DNA of 64,000 bases from the NCBI GenBank assembly GCA_013791955.1, contig VMSW01000010.1, positions 186,001 to 250,000 of the forward strand, given 5' to 3'. The stretch is from Propionicimonas sp. (lineage in GTDB: Bacteria > Actinomycetota > Actinomycetes > Propionibacteriales > Propionibacteriaceae). The notes under the pieces are model-generated. The model did no database searches. It had not been told where the DNA came from and saw only the letters and a list, made by a program, of their open reading frames with translations. This document shows positions 41,325 through 50,569 of the stretch, piece after piece. The translations under genes were made by a program, and so were the position numbers. Positions within the stretch are counted from its first letter, which is position 1. The number at the start of each line of letters is the position of its first letter.

Positions 41325-42895
41325 GCCGGTCTGGGCAGCCCGAATGCGTCGGCCACCTGGCGGCGGACTTCGGCGATCACCCGGTGCCGGGTCTGGCGAG
41401 CAAACAGCGGGTGATCAAGGGTGGCCACATTCACCAACTCGATTCCGGGCAGCCGGGCGGCCGCGTCCGTCCCGCCAAGGCGTCGGAAGACCTCTTGGTC
41501 TATCTCGCTGAAGATCAACACCGTGCGATCGCTACGTTTGGCTAAATCGACCAGGTATGGCCCGGCATCGGCCTTGGTCGCTGCTCTGGCTCGCAGGCGG
41601 CGCACCCAAACCGGTGCCCACCGGCGATAGAGGCGTTGCAGGGCGAGCATGAACGGATTGGTGAGTTCGTGGGGCATCACCACCTCGTCGACGAACTCGT
41701 TGGGAGCGAACGGCTCCACGCTGAACTCCAGCGGGTGAATACCCACCACCAGCCGCGGATTCGTCGTGGTGCGATGCCCGGCCATCCAGGCCCCGGCACA
41801 CAGCCCGGCCAGGGCCAGCTGATCTCCACCCACTTCTAGATCGGCGACGATGGCGTCCTGATCCTCTAGCCAGGCCTGGGTGTAGAACATGGTCGGCTCA
41901 TCAGGGCTGACCGGCCCAGTCTCGCCCGCTCCGCGCCGGTCGGCCCGAATTGAGCGGACGCCGTCAGCGGCGAGTAATCGGGCCAGCTCAACCTGATAGT
42001 CACCAGCGCCAACCCGGTGCTCGGAGGCGCCAGCGTGCAACACCACCACCGGGGTGGTGCCGGCGCTCCGGCGTGGGGCGCATTCGATCGCGAAAATCTG
42101 GTTCGGACCGATCCAGCGGATGCGTTCGACGCTGTGTTCAAGGGCTAATTCGGTACGCAAGGCGGGCGGCTGGAGCGCAGTGGGCTCACTGGCCTGGGCG
42201 AGCAGCCAATCAGCGATGGTCGCGATCGCCGCAGAGGGCATCACCGAACTGACACTTGAGGTGTCGAGGAACTCCGCGGTGCCCTCGACCTCGATCTTGG
42301 TCGCCGCACCCATCCCGGACGGCACCGGCTCCCCAGGGCGGCGGGCAATCAGCGCCGGGGCGCCGCCGGGAAGGGTGAGCTTGATCGCCTCCAATACCGC
42401 GGCTTGGGCAGGGTCCAAATCGAGACCGATCAACGACTCCACCTGGCCGAATTGGCGATCTGGGCCGATCATGATCGTGGCCAGTGACCGGGTGCGGCGC
42501 AGCCAGACCCGTCCTGAGACCGGCGGGCTCCACAACACCAGAGTCTCGCCGGGCTCCGCGGCCGCCGAAGCGATCAGAGCCGCCGAAGAGAGCCCGACGT
42601 AGGCGATGTGGGTGCAGCCGCTGCCGCGCAGCACCTCAGCGGCCAGCCGAGCGCCCAGAATCGGTGCCTGCGGGTCGGTGGAGGGGGCCGCGTCTCCGCG
42701 GCCTGGCGGGTCGTAGCGAACCGAAGCGATGCCACGGTGCTGAAGTTCGTCAGCGAGCAGCCGCAAGCCGCGGTAGGCGACCACACCCTCTTGGCCCAGC
42801 GGGGTGCAGATCACCACGCCCAGCGAACCCGCTTCGGGCAGTTGGACGGCAGCCCAGATTCCCGGGTCGCCGAACCAGCCGTGGAAGCTACTCAT
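41318..42895 (-). CDS. Double alpha/beta-hydrolase, second domain with Cys nucleophile elbow
   Basis: A 525-aa protein of two alpha/beta-hydrolase units. Unit 1 (about 1-235) has YDPPGRGD and the elbow VGLSSAA with Ser103. Unit 2 (about 250-525) has [26 protein letters not shown], the elbow AGLCAGA with Cys366, an acid in FSEIDQEV and a His in LDHPLFARQ near residue 500. A GxCxG elbow is found in PHA synthases and some acyltransferases rather than hydrolases. Similar hydrolases appear in exosortase-linked loci. As last gene of the carrier-protein operon (eight-base overlap with the ligase), it may accept or release the carrier-bound acyl group. Function is inferred. Confidence 0.75.
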   Translation of the reverse strand: MSSFHGWFGDPGIWAAVQLPEAGSLGVVICTPLGQEGVVAYRGLRLLADELQHRGIASVRYDPPGRGDAAPSTDPQAPILGARLAAEVLRGSGCTHIAYVGLSSAALIASAAAEPGETLVLWSPPVSGRVWLRRTRSLATIMIGPDRQFGQVESLIGLDLDPAQAAVLEAIKLTLPGGAPALIARRPGEPVPSGMGAATKIEVEGTAEFLDTSSVSSVMPSAAIATIADWLLAQASEPTALQPPALRTELALEHSVERIRWIGPNQIFAIECAPRRSAGTTPVVVLHAGASEHRVGAGDYQVELARLLAADGVRSIRADRRGAGETGPVSPDEPTMFYTQAWLEDQDAIVADLEVGGDQLALAGLCAGAWMAGHRTTTNPRLVVGIHPLEFSVEPFAPNEFVDEVVMPHELTNPFMLALQRLYRRWAPVWVRRLRARAATKADAGPYLVDLAKRSDRTVLIFSEIDQEVFRRLGGTDAAARLPGIELVNVATLDHPLFARQTRHRVIAEVRRQVADAFGLPRPAQ

Positions 42896-43814
42896 TCCCC
42901 TGCCAAAGCACCGAACGCACCGCCGGAGGCCAAGCGGTAGTGGTCAGGCCATGCTTGGCGAACAGCGCCAGGAGCGTGCGCTCCATGCCCAGCCCAAGGC
43001 AGGCGCTGTGCGCAACCTGGCCGTTGACATCGAGAATGCCGAAAGCCGTCCCGAAGTGGTCGTTGTGGTAGTTGGCCGAGCCGATTGCGGTCTCCGGTGC
43101 TTCGTCGCCGTAGACCTTGGTGGTGATCTCGAACTTCAGGGCAGCCTCGCGTTGGTTGGACGCCATGATCCGGCCGGTCCGTCCGAAGAACGGATCATTA
43201 GCCGGCACGTAGTCGACCTCCAGGCCGATCGAGGTGAGCATCTCGACCAGGCGGGGCGCGGTCTGGTCGCGGTGCGCGAGCGCTGACTCGGCCGTACCGA
43301 CATGCACGACCTCGTGCATGCGGAAGGTCTGCATCCGCATCGGGTCAGGGCTGGGCTCATGTCGAAAACAGCTACCGAGGACGTCGAAGGTTCGGCCCCC
43401 GGCCGGCAGTGCGCCAGTCAGTAGCGCGTACAGGGGGTGACAGGCCGCCGGGCTCATCATCAACCCGGACGGGTGCAGGTGGTCTTCCCAGTCCGCGCCG
43501 CTGGCGCGGTCCCTCAACAACGCGGCATGCTCGGGGGTCCCGCCGGTGAACACCGAAAGTGAGCCGGTGAGTTGCGGGAAAGAAGCCACGTAGTCGGTCT
43601 TCTCGAACACCGACTTAGGCTCCACCGCCGGGAACCGCCAGGATTCGGCGTCCAGATCAGCGAAGGTGCGCACGTAGAGGGCATCGAGCGCGTCGAAGGC
43701 CCGGTTGAACTCCGCACCCAGCGCGAACAATCCCGGCTCGCCCAGTTCAGCCAGCACCCCCGCATCGAGCAGCCGCTGCCGCAGGGCCGCCCACGGTAAT
43801 TCGGCGCCGGTCAC
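42888..43814 (-). CDS. Amino acid:[carrier protein] ligase (class II aaRS-like)
   Basis: A 308-aa homologue of atypical seryl-tRNA synthetase catalytic cores lacking any tRNA-binding domain, as in the Bradyrhizobium and Agrobacterium amino acid:[carrier protein] ligases, which load glycine or alanine onto a carrier-protein phosphopantetheine arm. Class II motif 2 is CFRHEPSPDPMRMQTFRMHE (Arg151-His-Glu), motif 3 is CLGLGMERTLL (Glu278, Arg279). The zinc ligands of the family are kept: Cys125, Glu168 and Cys272. It is fused by overlaps to an acyl-CoA-dehydrogenase-like gene upstream and the hydrolase gene downstream; the carrier protein is two genes upstream. The amino acid cannot be read from sequence. 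Confidence 0.9.
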   Translation of the reverse strand: MTGAELPWAALRQRLLDAGVLAELGEPGLFALGAEFNRAFDALDALYVRTFADLDAESWRFPAVEPKSVFEKTDYVASFPQLTGSLSVFTGGTPEHAALLRDRASGADWEDHLHPSGLMMSPAACHPLYALLTGALPAGGRTFDVLGSCFRHEPSPDPMRMQTFRMHEVVHVGTAESALAHRDQTAPRLVEMLTSIGLEVDYVPANDPFFGRTGRIMASNQREAALKFEITTKVYGDEAPETAIGSANYHNDHFGTAFGILDVNGQVAHSACLGLGMERTLLALFAKHGLTTTAWPPAVRSVLWQGNE

Positions 43815-44959
43815 AAATCCACTTTCGCCATTAGCGCGAGCGGAGCGTTGTTGGTGAGCAGCCGGTCGTTGTTGATCTGAATCGGTGCCCCAAGGGCATC
43901 GCGCACCTGGCGTGACAGCGACTGTGGCGTGTCGGTGCGGTAGCCGGCAATGCCGACGATGCGCAGCGCCTTGAGCACCAGATCGACCACCGCATTGGCC
44001 GAGGTCACCTTGACCGCATTCATGCTCAACGCGAACGAGATCGAGCCGAGAGCTGTCGGATCGCCAGCGACCCGGTCGAAGTGCTCGGCCGAATGGCGCA
44101 CGGTGTCGGCGAAGGACTGCAGATCAACCATCAGCTCGGCCAGCCGCAACTGTCCGGGCGGTGGGAATCCGATCGCTGCCCTGGCCTGACGTCGGACGGT
44201 GGAGCGGGCCTGCTCGGCCGCCGAGGAAGCGATGCCCAGCCATACCGAAGACCACAGCAGGTGCGCGGTGGGCAGTGCGGTGTGAGCCGAGATGGTGCCG
44301 TAGTCGTCGTCGAGCAGCATGTCGTCGCTGGTCTCGGCGGTGAGGATAAAGCTGTCCGAAGCGGTGCCGCGTAGGCCGAGGGCCTGCCAGGTGCCGGTCT
44401 TTTCCAAGTGGAATTCGCCCTTGGGGCAGATAACCATTCGCTGGTCGGAATCAGGTGCATCGACGTTCACTCGCCCGGTCACCAAGATGGCATCGGAGGC
44501 TTCGGCGTAGGAGATCACCGGAGCGTCCTTGACCACTTTGACCCGGCCAGGGGCGGGGTATTCCAGGGCGCAGTTGGAGCGACGGGCATCGCCGCCGATG
44601 CCGCGCTCGGTGGTGGCTGAGCCGAGCAGCCATTCCTCCTCCAACACCTTGCGCATGGTGGTGCGGACGCCAGCCAAGCTGCCGTGCCGCCACAAGATGA
44701 GGGCCTGGCTGTGGTGCATCGCGAAGACCATGCCAGCATTGGCGTCGGCTGCGCCGATGGTGGTGGCGATATCGCTGAGTTCGCGCATCGTCGCGCCCTC
44801 GCCGCCGTACTGGGTGGGCACTGATACCGACAGCAGCCGCTGCTGCTTCAGGGCCTCCACAGCCTCTAGTGGCGGACGGGCGTCGGAGTCGACCTCATCG
44901 GCGTACTTGGCCGCAACGGCGGCGACGGCGGCAGCGCGGGCCGCGAAACGCTCGCTCAT
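43811..44959 (-). CDS. Acyl-CoA dehydrogenase-like flavoprotein
   Basis: A 382-aa ACAD-fold protein. It has the N-terminal helical domain (VPTQYGGEGATMRELSDI), the mid beta domain (GSATTERGIGGDARRSNC, TGTWQALGLRGTASDSF) and the C-terminal helical domain (LKALRIVGIAGYRTDTPQSLSRQVRDALGAPIQINNDR, seen as RIVGIAGY and RDALGAPIQ). FAD binding is likely. Placed between the carrier protein and its ligase with four-base overlaps on both sides, it probably oxidises the aminoacyl group while on the carrier, as known for prolyl- and other aminoacyl-carrier dehydrogenases. I could not identify the catalytic base with certainty. Confidence 0.85.
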   Translation of the reverse strand: MSERFAARAAAVAAVAAKYADEVDSDARPPLEAVEALKQQRLLSVSVPTQYGGEGATMRELSDIATTIGAADANAGMVFAMHHSQALILWRHGSLAGVRTTMRKVLEEEWLLGSATTERGIGGDARRSNCALEYPAPGRVKVVKDAPVISYAEASDAILVTGRVNVDAPDSDQRMVICPKGEFHLEKTGTWQALGLRGTASDSFILTAETSDDMLLDDDYGTISAHTALPTAHLLWSSVWLGIASSAAEQARSTVRRQARAAIGFPPPGQLRLAELMVDLQSFADTVRHSAEHFDRVAGDPTALGSISFALSMNAVKVTSANAVVDLVLKALRIVGIAGYRTDTPQSLSRQVRDALGAPIQINNDRLLTNNAPLALMAKVDL

Positions 44960-45219
44960 GCCTGCCCCCGCGAGATCTCGATGGCACTGGCGAGCGCCTC
45001 GATGGAAACGAAGGTGGAGCGGTTCAGCAATTCGTCGGGGAACTCGATTCCCAAGGCGTCCTCGATGGCCAGCATTACGTTCACCGTGGCATGCGAGGTG
45101 AACCCAACACTGAACAGATCAGTTTCGTCGGCGAGCTCGGCCACCGGCCGGTTGAGCCGACCGAACTGCTGCAGGGCTTCGCGGATTGCGAGTCGATCCC
45201 CATAGGTGTGTTCAGACAC
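44956..45219 (-). CDS. Aminoacyl carrier protein
   Basis: An 87-aa acyl-carrier-type protein from GTG at 45219; an upstream ATG at 45309 would overlap acpS and is not used. The phosphopantetheine site is Ser42 in LFSVGFTSHATVNVML, in place of the usual DSL; GxTSHAxVNVML is the form seen in carrier proteins paired with amino acid:[carrier protein] ligases. Helices 2 and 3 follow (AIEDALGIEFPDELL). It would carry the amino acid as a thioester to the dehydrogenase and hydrolase. It begins 28 bases after the acpS gene and overlaps the dehydrogenase start by four bases. Confidence 0.88.
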   Translation of the reverse strand: MSEHTYGDRLAIREALQQFGRLNRPVAELADETDLFSVGFTSHATVNVMLAIEDALGIEFPDELLNRSTFVSIEALASAIEISRGQA

Positions 45220-45247
45220 CCTTTCCCCCTTTTTGTTGTTACCGCAC

Positions 45248-45667
45248 TTAGTGCAGTGGTTGGTAGTCCGGTATGGCGACGGCGGTGGCCAGCGCCATAC
45301 CCCGTTCATGGCTCAGCGAAATGGCAATGGGGCCAAGCTGCTCAGCGTTTGCTCGTTGTTGGGCCCGCGGCGCCAGCCGTACCCAGGGTGCACCCTCGGC
45401 GTCGAGGACGATCTCGATCTCGTCGTAGCGGATATCGCTGGAATTGCGTAGCACCTTGAGCACCGCTTCTTTGCCGGCGAATCGCGCGGCCAGGCGAACA
45501 GGCGCTTCGCCGGTCTGGGCGCGTTCGGTCGCTGAGTAAACACGGCTCAAATAGCGTTCGCCAAAGGCGGTGATCGACTCCGCTACGGCATCGGCATCGG
45601 CAAGGTCACAGCCGATACGAACCGGGCGCGGCGGCTTTGCGTCACGACCGACACTGGCTCGGGCCAT
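45248..45667 (-). CDS. AcpS-type 4'-phosphopantetheinyl transferase
   Basis: A 139-aa AcpS-family enzyme that moves phosphopantetheine from CoA to the serine of a carrier protein. The motifs are RIGCDLADADAV near residue 18 (metal-binding Asp), FSATE-like VYSATERAQTG, AARFAGKEAVLKVL near residue 62 (Glu and Lys) and SLSHERGMALATAVA at the end. Being the first gene of the cluster, it likely activates the carrier protein encoded just downstream; it may also serve fatty-acid ACP. It resembles but is slightly longer than standard AcpS, with an extra 15 residues at the N-terminus. Confidence 0.87.
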   Translation of the reverse strand: MARASVGRDAKPPRPVRIGCDLADADAVAESITAFGERYLSRVYSATERAQTGEAPVRLAARFAGKEAVLKVLRNSSDIRYDEIEIVLDAEGAPWVRLAPRAQQRANAEQLGPIAISLSHERGMALATAVAIPDYQPLH

Positions 45668-45902
45668 TCGGACACCCCGATCATTCTCGGCTGTCTTATA
45701 AACAGCTTCGGCACCTCGACGAAACCACCACGGTGGATCGCTCCCTCATGGTAGGGCATCGGCAACCAAGGCTGCGTTGAATCGTTTTGGCCTCCGACGC
45801 GCACACCGTTAGGTGGTCAAGGCTGGCACCGCGGGCGCTGGCAGGCAATGATGGGCTTCCGTACGCCGCAGTCGGCGTCGGGATGCGTCCGGAAGGGGCG
45901 AG
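45668..45902. other. Divergent intergenic region upstream of acpS
   Basis: No gene is visible. It should hold the promoter of the carrier-protein operon (minus strand) and that of the small membrane protein (plus strand). No repeat or strong palindrome was found. Confidence 0.5.
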
Positions 45903-46253
45903 ATGACCTGGGTGCTGGTTGCCTTGTGGGTGACCCTGGGGTGTATCGCGATCGCGATGGTCATCGGCATCATCGATGAAATGCGCCGAGTGCCGTCCAA
46001 TATTCGACGAACTGGGCTGGGGATCGCCTTCGTGGCGAGCTTCGCATCTCTGTGGCTGCTGGTGACTCCCCTCACCCTGCCAGCTGGCGGCGAGTGTGGT
46101 GCCCCGTTGATGGTGCTCACTGAGTACGGCAACCCGCCGGTCATGCATTCGGCTGCTTGTGGCGACCTGATGAGGCTGTATGCCGTAGTCGGGTTGGTCG
46201 CGGCGTTGATCACCCCGCTGCTGGTGCTGAGCACCAGAGGTCGGAAGGATTAG
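45903..46253 (+). CDS. Small membrane protein of unknown function
   Basis: A 116-aa protein with three hydrophobic segments: residues 3-24, 38-58 and 92-110. An extracytoplasmic loop between segments two and three contains two cysteines (GGECGAP and SAACGDL) that could form a disulfide. The family is not recognised. It lies 64 bases before fumarase on the same strand, and 235 bases from the divergent acpS operon. Confidence 0.65.
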   Translation: MTWVLVALWVTLGCIAIAMVIGIIDEMRRVPSNIRRTGLGIAFVASFASLWLLVTPLTLPAGGECGAPLMVLTEYGNPPVMHSAACGDLMRLYAVVGLVAALITPLLVLSTRGRKD

Positions 46254-46317
46254 TCACTCTCGCCGGGCGAACGCGCGGCTTGTGCCAAGATGGGCGACGG
46301 TTGCGCGAAGGAGTGAC

Positions 46318-48009
46318 ATGACTGAGTTCCGCTACGAAGACCTGTTGCCGATCGGTGGGGACGTCACCGAATATCGGTTGCTCACCACCGAGGGTGTCGA
46401 GACCGTGGACGGCCCCGACGGCCGCAAATTCCTGAAGGTGGCTCCGGAGGCGTTGGAGTTACTCGCCTTCACCGCGATGCATGACATCGCGCATTACCTT
46501 CGTCCGGCCCACCTGCGGCAGCTACGCAAGATTCTTGATGACCCCGAGGCGAGCGCCAACGACAAGTTTGTCGCGCTGGACTTGATGAAGAATGTGAACA
46601 TCTCCGCCGGTGGAGTGTTGCCGATGTGCCAGGACACCGGCACTGCGATCGTCATGGGCAAGCGCGGCCAGCAGGTGCTCACCGAAGGCACTGACGAACT
46701 GCCCCTCAGCAAAGGCATCTACGACGCCTACACCAAGCTCAACCTGCGCTACTCGATGAACGCTCCGCTCACCATGTGGGAAGAGAAGAACACCGGCAAC
46801 AACCTGCCGGCTCAGATCGAGCTGTACGCCGACACCGCAGCCGGGCATGAGAACACCTACAAGTTCCTCTTCATGGCCAAGGGTGGCGGCTCAGCCAACA
46901 AGAGCTACCTCTACCAGGAGACGAAGGCGATCCTGAATCCGGCTTCGATGATGAAGTTCCTGGATGAGAAGCTGCGCAGCCTTGGGACGGCCGCCTGCCC
47001 GCCCTATCACCTGGCAATCGTGATCGGCGGCACCTCGGCCGAATACGCCCTGAAGACGGCCAAGTACGCCTCGGCGAAGTACCTGGATTCGTTGCCGACC
47101 TCCGGCTCGATGAGCGCTCACGGCTTCCGTGATGTCGAGTTGGAGGAGCAGGTGCTTGAGCTCACCCGCAACTTCGGCATCGGTGCCCAGTTCGGCGGCA
47201 AGTACTTCTGCCATGACGTGCGGGTGATCCGCCTTCCCCGGCACGGGGCGTCCCTGCCGGTGGCGATTGCGGTGTCCTGCTCGGCTGATCGGCAGTGCCT
47301 GGGCAAGATCACCCCCGATGGGGTGTTCATCGAGCAGCTCGAGTTCGAACCGGCGCATTACCTGCCGGAAATGACTGATGAGCAGTTGGCCAAGCACAAG
47401 GCCGAAGCCGGTGCCGAGGCGGGCGCGGTGAAGATCGACCTGCGTCGTCCGATGGCTGAAGTGCTGGCCGAATTGGGTCAGCACCCGGTGAAGACCCGGC
47501 TGGCGCTGACCGGCACCCTGATCGTGGCTCGCGATATCGCTCACGCCAAGATCAAGGAACGCCTGGATGCTGGCGAGGAAATGCCGCAGTACCTCAAGGA
47601 CTACCCGGTCTATTACGCCGGGCCAGCAAAGACGCCTGAGGGCTACGCGTCGGGCTCGTTTGGGCCGACCACCGCTGGCCGGATGGATTCCTACGTCGAC
47701 CAGTTCCAGGCTGCTGGCGGCTCGATGGTGATGGTGGCCAAGGGCAACCGCAGCCAGCAGGTGACCGATGCCTGCGCCACGCACGGCGGCTTCTACCTCG
47801 GCTCGATCGGTGGCCCGGCTGCTGTGTTGGCCCAGCACTGCATCAAGAAGGTCGAGTTGCTCGAATACCCCGAGCTGGGCATGGAAGCCATCTGGAAGAT
47901 CGAGGTCGAAGACTTCCCGGCCTTCATTGTGGTGGACGACAAGGGCAATGACTTCTTCGCTGATGTCTCCCGGCCAACCCTGGTGGCTTTGCAGCCACTG
48001 CAGAAGTAG
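46318..48009 (+). CDS. Class I fumarate hydratase (iron-sulfur type)
   Basis: A 563-aa single-chain class I fumarase, the FumA/FumB type with alpha and beta parts fused. The alpha part contains [15 protein letters not shown] with the first cluster cysteine, the [10 protein letters not shown] segment and the [18 protein letters not shown] plus SCSADRQC segments holding two more candidate ligands. The beta part has [21 protein letters not shown]-like AKGNRSQQV and [27 protein letters not shown], seen by its parts. It hydrates fumarate to malate in the TCA and propionate-fermentation routes. ATG at 46318 follows GAAGGAG; an earlier in-frame start at 46282 lacks one. Confidence 0.94.
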   Translation: MTEFRYEDLLPIGGDVTEYRLLTTEGVETVDGPDGRKFLKVAPEALELLAFTAMHDIAHYLRPAHLRQLRKILDDPEASANDKFVALDLMKNVNISAGGVLPMCQDTGTAIVMGKRGQQVLTEGTDELPLSKGIYDAYTKLNLRYSMNAPLTMWEEKNTGNNLPAQIELYADTAAGHENTYKFLFMAKGGGSANKSYLYQETKAILNPASMMKFLDEKLRSLGTAACPPYHLAIVIGGTSAEYALKTAKYASAKYLDSLPTSGSMSAHGFRDVELEEQVLELTRNFGIGAQFGGKYFCHDVRVIRLPRHGASLPVAIAVSCSADRQCLGKITPDGVFIEQLEFEPAHYLPEMTDEQLAKHKAEAGAEAGAVKIDLRRPMAEVLAELGQHPVKTRLALTGTLIVARDIAHAKIKERLDAGEEMPQYLKDYPVYYAGPAKTPEGYASGSFGPTTAGRMDSYVDQFQAAGGSMVMVAKGNRSQQVTDACATHGGFYLGSIGGPAAVLAQHCIKKVELLEYPELGMEAIWKIEVEDFPAFIVVDDKGNDFFADVSRPTLVALQPLQK

Positions 48010-48023
48010 CCAAACGCGGGCAG

Positions 48024-49226
48024 CTACGGGTGCACCAGATCTGGGGCGGTCAGGTCGTGGAGTAGTGGGGCGTCGGCGGGAGTCACGTCGCGGCTCCACG
48101 TCGAGACCAGCACCCAGGTGCCGTTCTGCCACACCGACTGCCGGAAGCTCCCAAACGTCATGGGCGGATTAAGCGTGACGGCCAGGGCGTAGGACTTGCC
48201 AGCGGACACCGAGAAGTTGACGTAGGTCGGTGCTTCGTCGCTGCACCCCTGCCAGACGTTTGGCGTGACGCCACAGATTGAGGGCGCGGCAGCGTTGACG
48301 AGTTTGCCGCTACGCCAGGTGAATACGGTCCATTCGGCAGTATCGGCGTAGGCGGTGAAGGCGAGTTCCTTGCCCGCCACACCGTCGAAGCTGCCAGCGG
48401 CGATGTTGTCGCCGGTCAGCCTGCTCGTCCAGAAGCTCCTGGTGGGCGTCTTCTTCGCAGTCGCAACCCGCACCCCATACTGGCCAAGGAACTCGGTGCT
48501 GAGGCGGTATGAGTGCAGGAAGAAGTCCACTCGGTCGGCAGCATGGTCGCCGTCGATGTCGGTACGCAGGTTGCCCAGCAGTAGCTCGACCCCGCTGAGA
48601 CCGCGGTAGCGAATTGAAGCCTTCGCCGACAGCTTCACCGAACGGGTGGAGGTCTTCACCCACTTTCCGTTTCGCCAGACTGAACCGACGATCTTGCCGG
48701 TCCAGGGGCTGCTGGTTGTCTTCTGCACCAGGCTGGCGGCCTCGACATAGCGGCGCCCGTGCGAGGTGTAGAAGCGGTGGCCGTAGACCCGCATAGTGCC
48801 GTCATCGAACGTCCAGACTTTGCCATTGGGCGCAGTCGGCGCCGCCTCGGCGACCAACTTGCCCTCTCGCCAGGTATAGGTGCGCAGGGTCACCGGGGCA
48901 AACCCGCTGGCGGGCCAAATCTTCACCAGCAGTTCTTTGCCTTTGACGCCGTCGAGGGAAGCCGCGCCGTAGAACGGGGTGGGTTCGTCAGCTGGCAGCG
49001 CCGAAGTGAACTGCGCCGAAGAGATCTTGCCGGTGTTGGTGGTCACCTGGAGCTTGTAGACATTTGCTCCCAGGCTGAACAGCTTGACGGTGTCGGACTT
49101 GTTGTCACCGTCGACCTTGGCCAACACAGTTCTGACCAGGGTCACCGTGGGGGCGCTGGGCAGTGGCGTGGCCTTGGCCGGGGCCGTGAAGAACCCCAGG
49201 GGTAGCGCGGTGGCTAGGGCAGCCAC
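48024..49226 (-). CDS. Secreted DxDxDG-repeat protein, paralogue 1 (start region frameshifted)
   Basis: About 400 residues; member of a local family with paralogues at 49277, 50570 and 54093. Two similar halves carry VDGDNKSD and DIDGDHAAD loops, YTWREGKLVAE/FTWRSGKLVNA strands and a Cys pair in SICGVTPNVWQGCSDE. The frame is open upstream, but the natural-looking start, ATG at 49251 with GGAGG at 49258-49262, is in another frame. Dropping one G from the GGG run at 49227-49229 gives a perfect signal peptide (MRRPFRIAVAALATALPLGF then AxA). So the gene is either frameshifted, a sequencing error, or starts at the GTG at 49226. Coordinates use the GTG. Confidence 0.72.
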   Translation of the reverse strand: MAALATALPLGFFTAPAKATPLPSAPTVTLVRTVLAKVDGDNKSDTVKLFSLGANVYKLQVTTNTGKISSAQFTSALPADEPTPFYGAASLDGVKGKELLVKIWPASGFAPVTLRTYTWREGKLVAEAAPTAPNGKVWTFDDGTMRVYGHRFYTSHGRRYVEAASLVQKTTSSPWTGKIVGSVWRNGKWVKTSTRSVKLSAKASIRYRGLSGVELLLGNLRTDIDGDHAADRVDFFLHSYRLSTEFLGQYGVRVATAKKTPTRSFWTSRLTGDNIAAGSFDGVAGKELAFTAYADTAEWTVFTWRSGKLVNAAAPSICGVTPNVWQGCSDEAPTYVNFSVSAGKSYALAVTLNPPMTFGSFRQSVWQNGTWVLVSTWSRDVTPADAPLLHDLTAPDLVHP

Positions 49227-49276
49227 CCGCGATGCGGAATGGTCTGCGCATGCGTTACCTCCGGGGGCGGTTGGAG

Positions 49277-50437
49277 TCAGGGACGGGTGAGCTTGACTCC
49301 ACAGAAGCCGTGGCACAACGCGTCCCTGGCTGCGGAATCTAGGGTCTCGGTCCAGGACTTCGTCTTTGACCAGTTGCCGGGCTCGCGCAGGTAGGTGGTG
49401 AAGAAGACCTGATCGGAAACCCCATCGATTTCGATGACCTTCAGCTGGCGCTTCCCGCTCACTTCGGCAAACTCGTAGTTCATGCTGCGGTGATAGTCGC
49501 TGAACTGACGCCAACTGCGACTGCCCTCCGGCGACGGAAGTGCGAGGAACTTCTTGCTGCCCCGGTCCCAAGAAAGGACCGACCACAGGCGAGCCTCGGT
49601 GCCGGTGTCGATGATGAACTCAGCGCCGGGAAGCCCGTCGACGTCAGCAATCCCCTCCAGGCTGCCGTACCGCGAGGTGTAGCTGAACTTCTTCCCGGTC
49701 GCAGAGACCACCGTCCAAGTGGTGGTGATCCCGTTGGGCTTGCGTTCGGTCACTGCGTCGAGTTTGCCGTCACCATCGACGTCGATACTGGCTTTCCCAA
49801 CGTAGACCGAAGCGACGATGCCTTGGGAGACCAGTACCTTCGAGGCGGACTTGCGAACGATCGAGGTATAGCGCTTCACCCACTTGCCGTTGCGCCACGC
49901 CGAGCGAGTGATCTTCACGTCATCGATGCCGTTCTTGCGCACCTTGCCCAGCGACATGTACTCGGCGTAGGAGCGCTTGCCGACGGTGAAGAACCGGTAG
50001 CCCCAGTAACTCCAGCCCACGTCGTTTTTCAGCCCGGGCGGGAACGACTCGGCAACCAGCGCGCCCTTTCGCCAGGTGAAGATCCGATAGCGCGGGTTGG
50101 CGCCTTCGGCACTGAGAATGAGCTCCTTGCCCTTAACCCCGTCGAGCTTTGCCGCGCCGTACCACTGGGCGCGTGCGGCGTAGCCCAACTCGAAGGTGAT
50201 GCTGGAGGTGGCCTTTGCAGTCGTGGCGGTGACCTGGAATCGGTCGCCGCCGAGGTCAGAGACCCTCACATCGTCGGACTTGCCGTCGCCATCGACATCG
50301 ACTCGCACGGTCTTGACCACGGTCGCTGTCGGGGCATTGGGGGCTGGGTTCGGGGCCGCGTTGGCAGGCAAGCTCCAAACCGATGAAGAGATGATGGCTA
50401 CCGAAGTTGCGGCAATGACAAAGGCGTTCGACTTCAA
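49277..50437 (-). CDS. Secreted DxDxDG-repeat protein, paralogue 2
   Basis: A 386-aa secreted protein from TTG at 50437, chosen for GGAGG seven bases upstream; in-frame codons continue to 50503. Signal peptide: MKSNAFVIAATSVAIISSS-like with ANA cleavage. Half 1 has VDVDGDGKSDDV, KLDGVKGKELIL, FTWRKGALVAE and WGYRFFTVGKRSYAEY; half 2 has IDVDGDGKLDAV and ends with CHGFCGVKLTRP, a motif shared with paralogue 4. No catalytic motif. The DxDxDG loops suggest calcium binding as in integrin-type blades. Co-directional with paralogues 1 and 3 and the patatin gene, each with its own gap, so likely separate transcripts. Confidence 0.8.
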   Translation of the reverse strand: MKSNAFVIAATSVAIISSSVWSLPANAAPNPAPNAPTATVVKTVRVDVDGDGKSDDVRVSDLGGDRFQVTATTAKATSSITFELGYAARAQWYGAAKLDGVKGKELILSAEGANPRYRIFTWRKGALVAESFPPGLKNDVGWSYWGYRFFTVGKRSYAEYMSLGKVRKNGIDDVKITRSAWRNGKWVKRYTSIVRKSASKVLVSQGIVASVYVGKASIDVDGDGKLDAVTERKPNGITTTWTVVSATGKKFSYTSRYGSLEGIADVDGLPGAEFIIDTGTEARLWSVLSWDRGSKKFLALPSPEGSRSWRQFSDYHRSMNYEFAEVSGKRQLKVIEIDGVSDQVFFTTYLREPGNWSKTKSWTETLDSAARDALCHGFCGVKLTRP

Positions 50438-50569
50438 TTCAATCCTCCGGCTAGCCCCCGCTGGTCGACTTTTACGGCGCAGCAGGTCTGGGGGTGCTAG
50501 CAACCTACCGCAGGGTCGAGGGAAAAGAAACGCTGTTTCCGTCGGCCCTGCGGTTGGATTCAGGCGGGG

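Noticed and set aside
42888..43814. Seryl-tRNA synthetase fragment or pseudogene
   Set aside because: The protein is full length for the amino acid:[carrier protein] ligase family, keeps motifs 2 and 3 and zinc ligands, and is next to a matching carrier protein.
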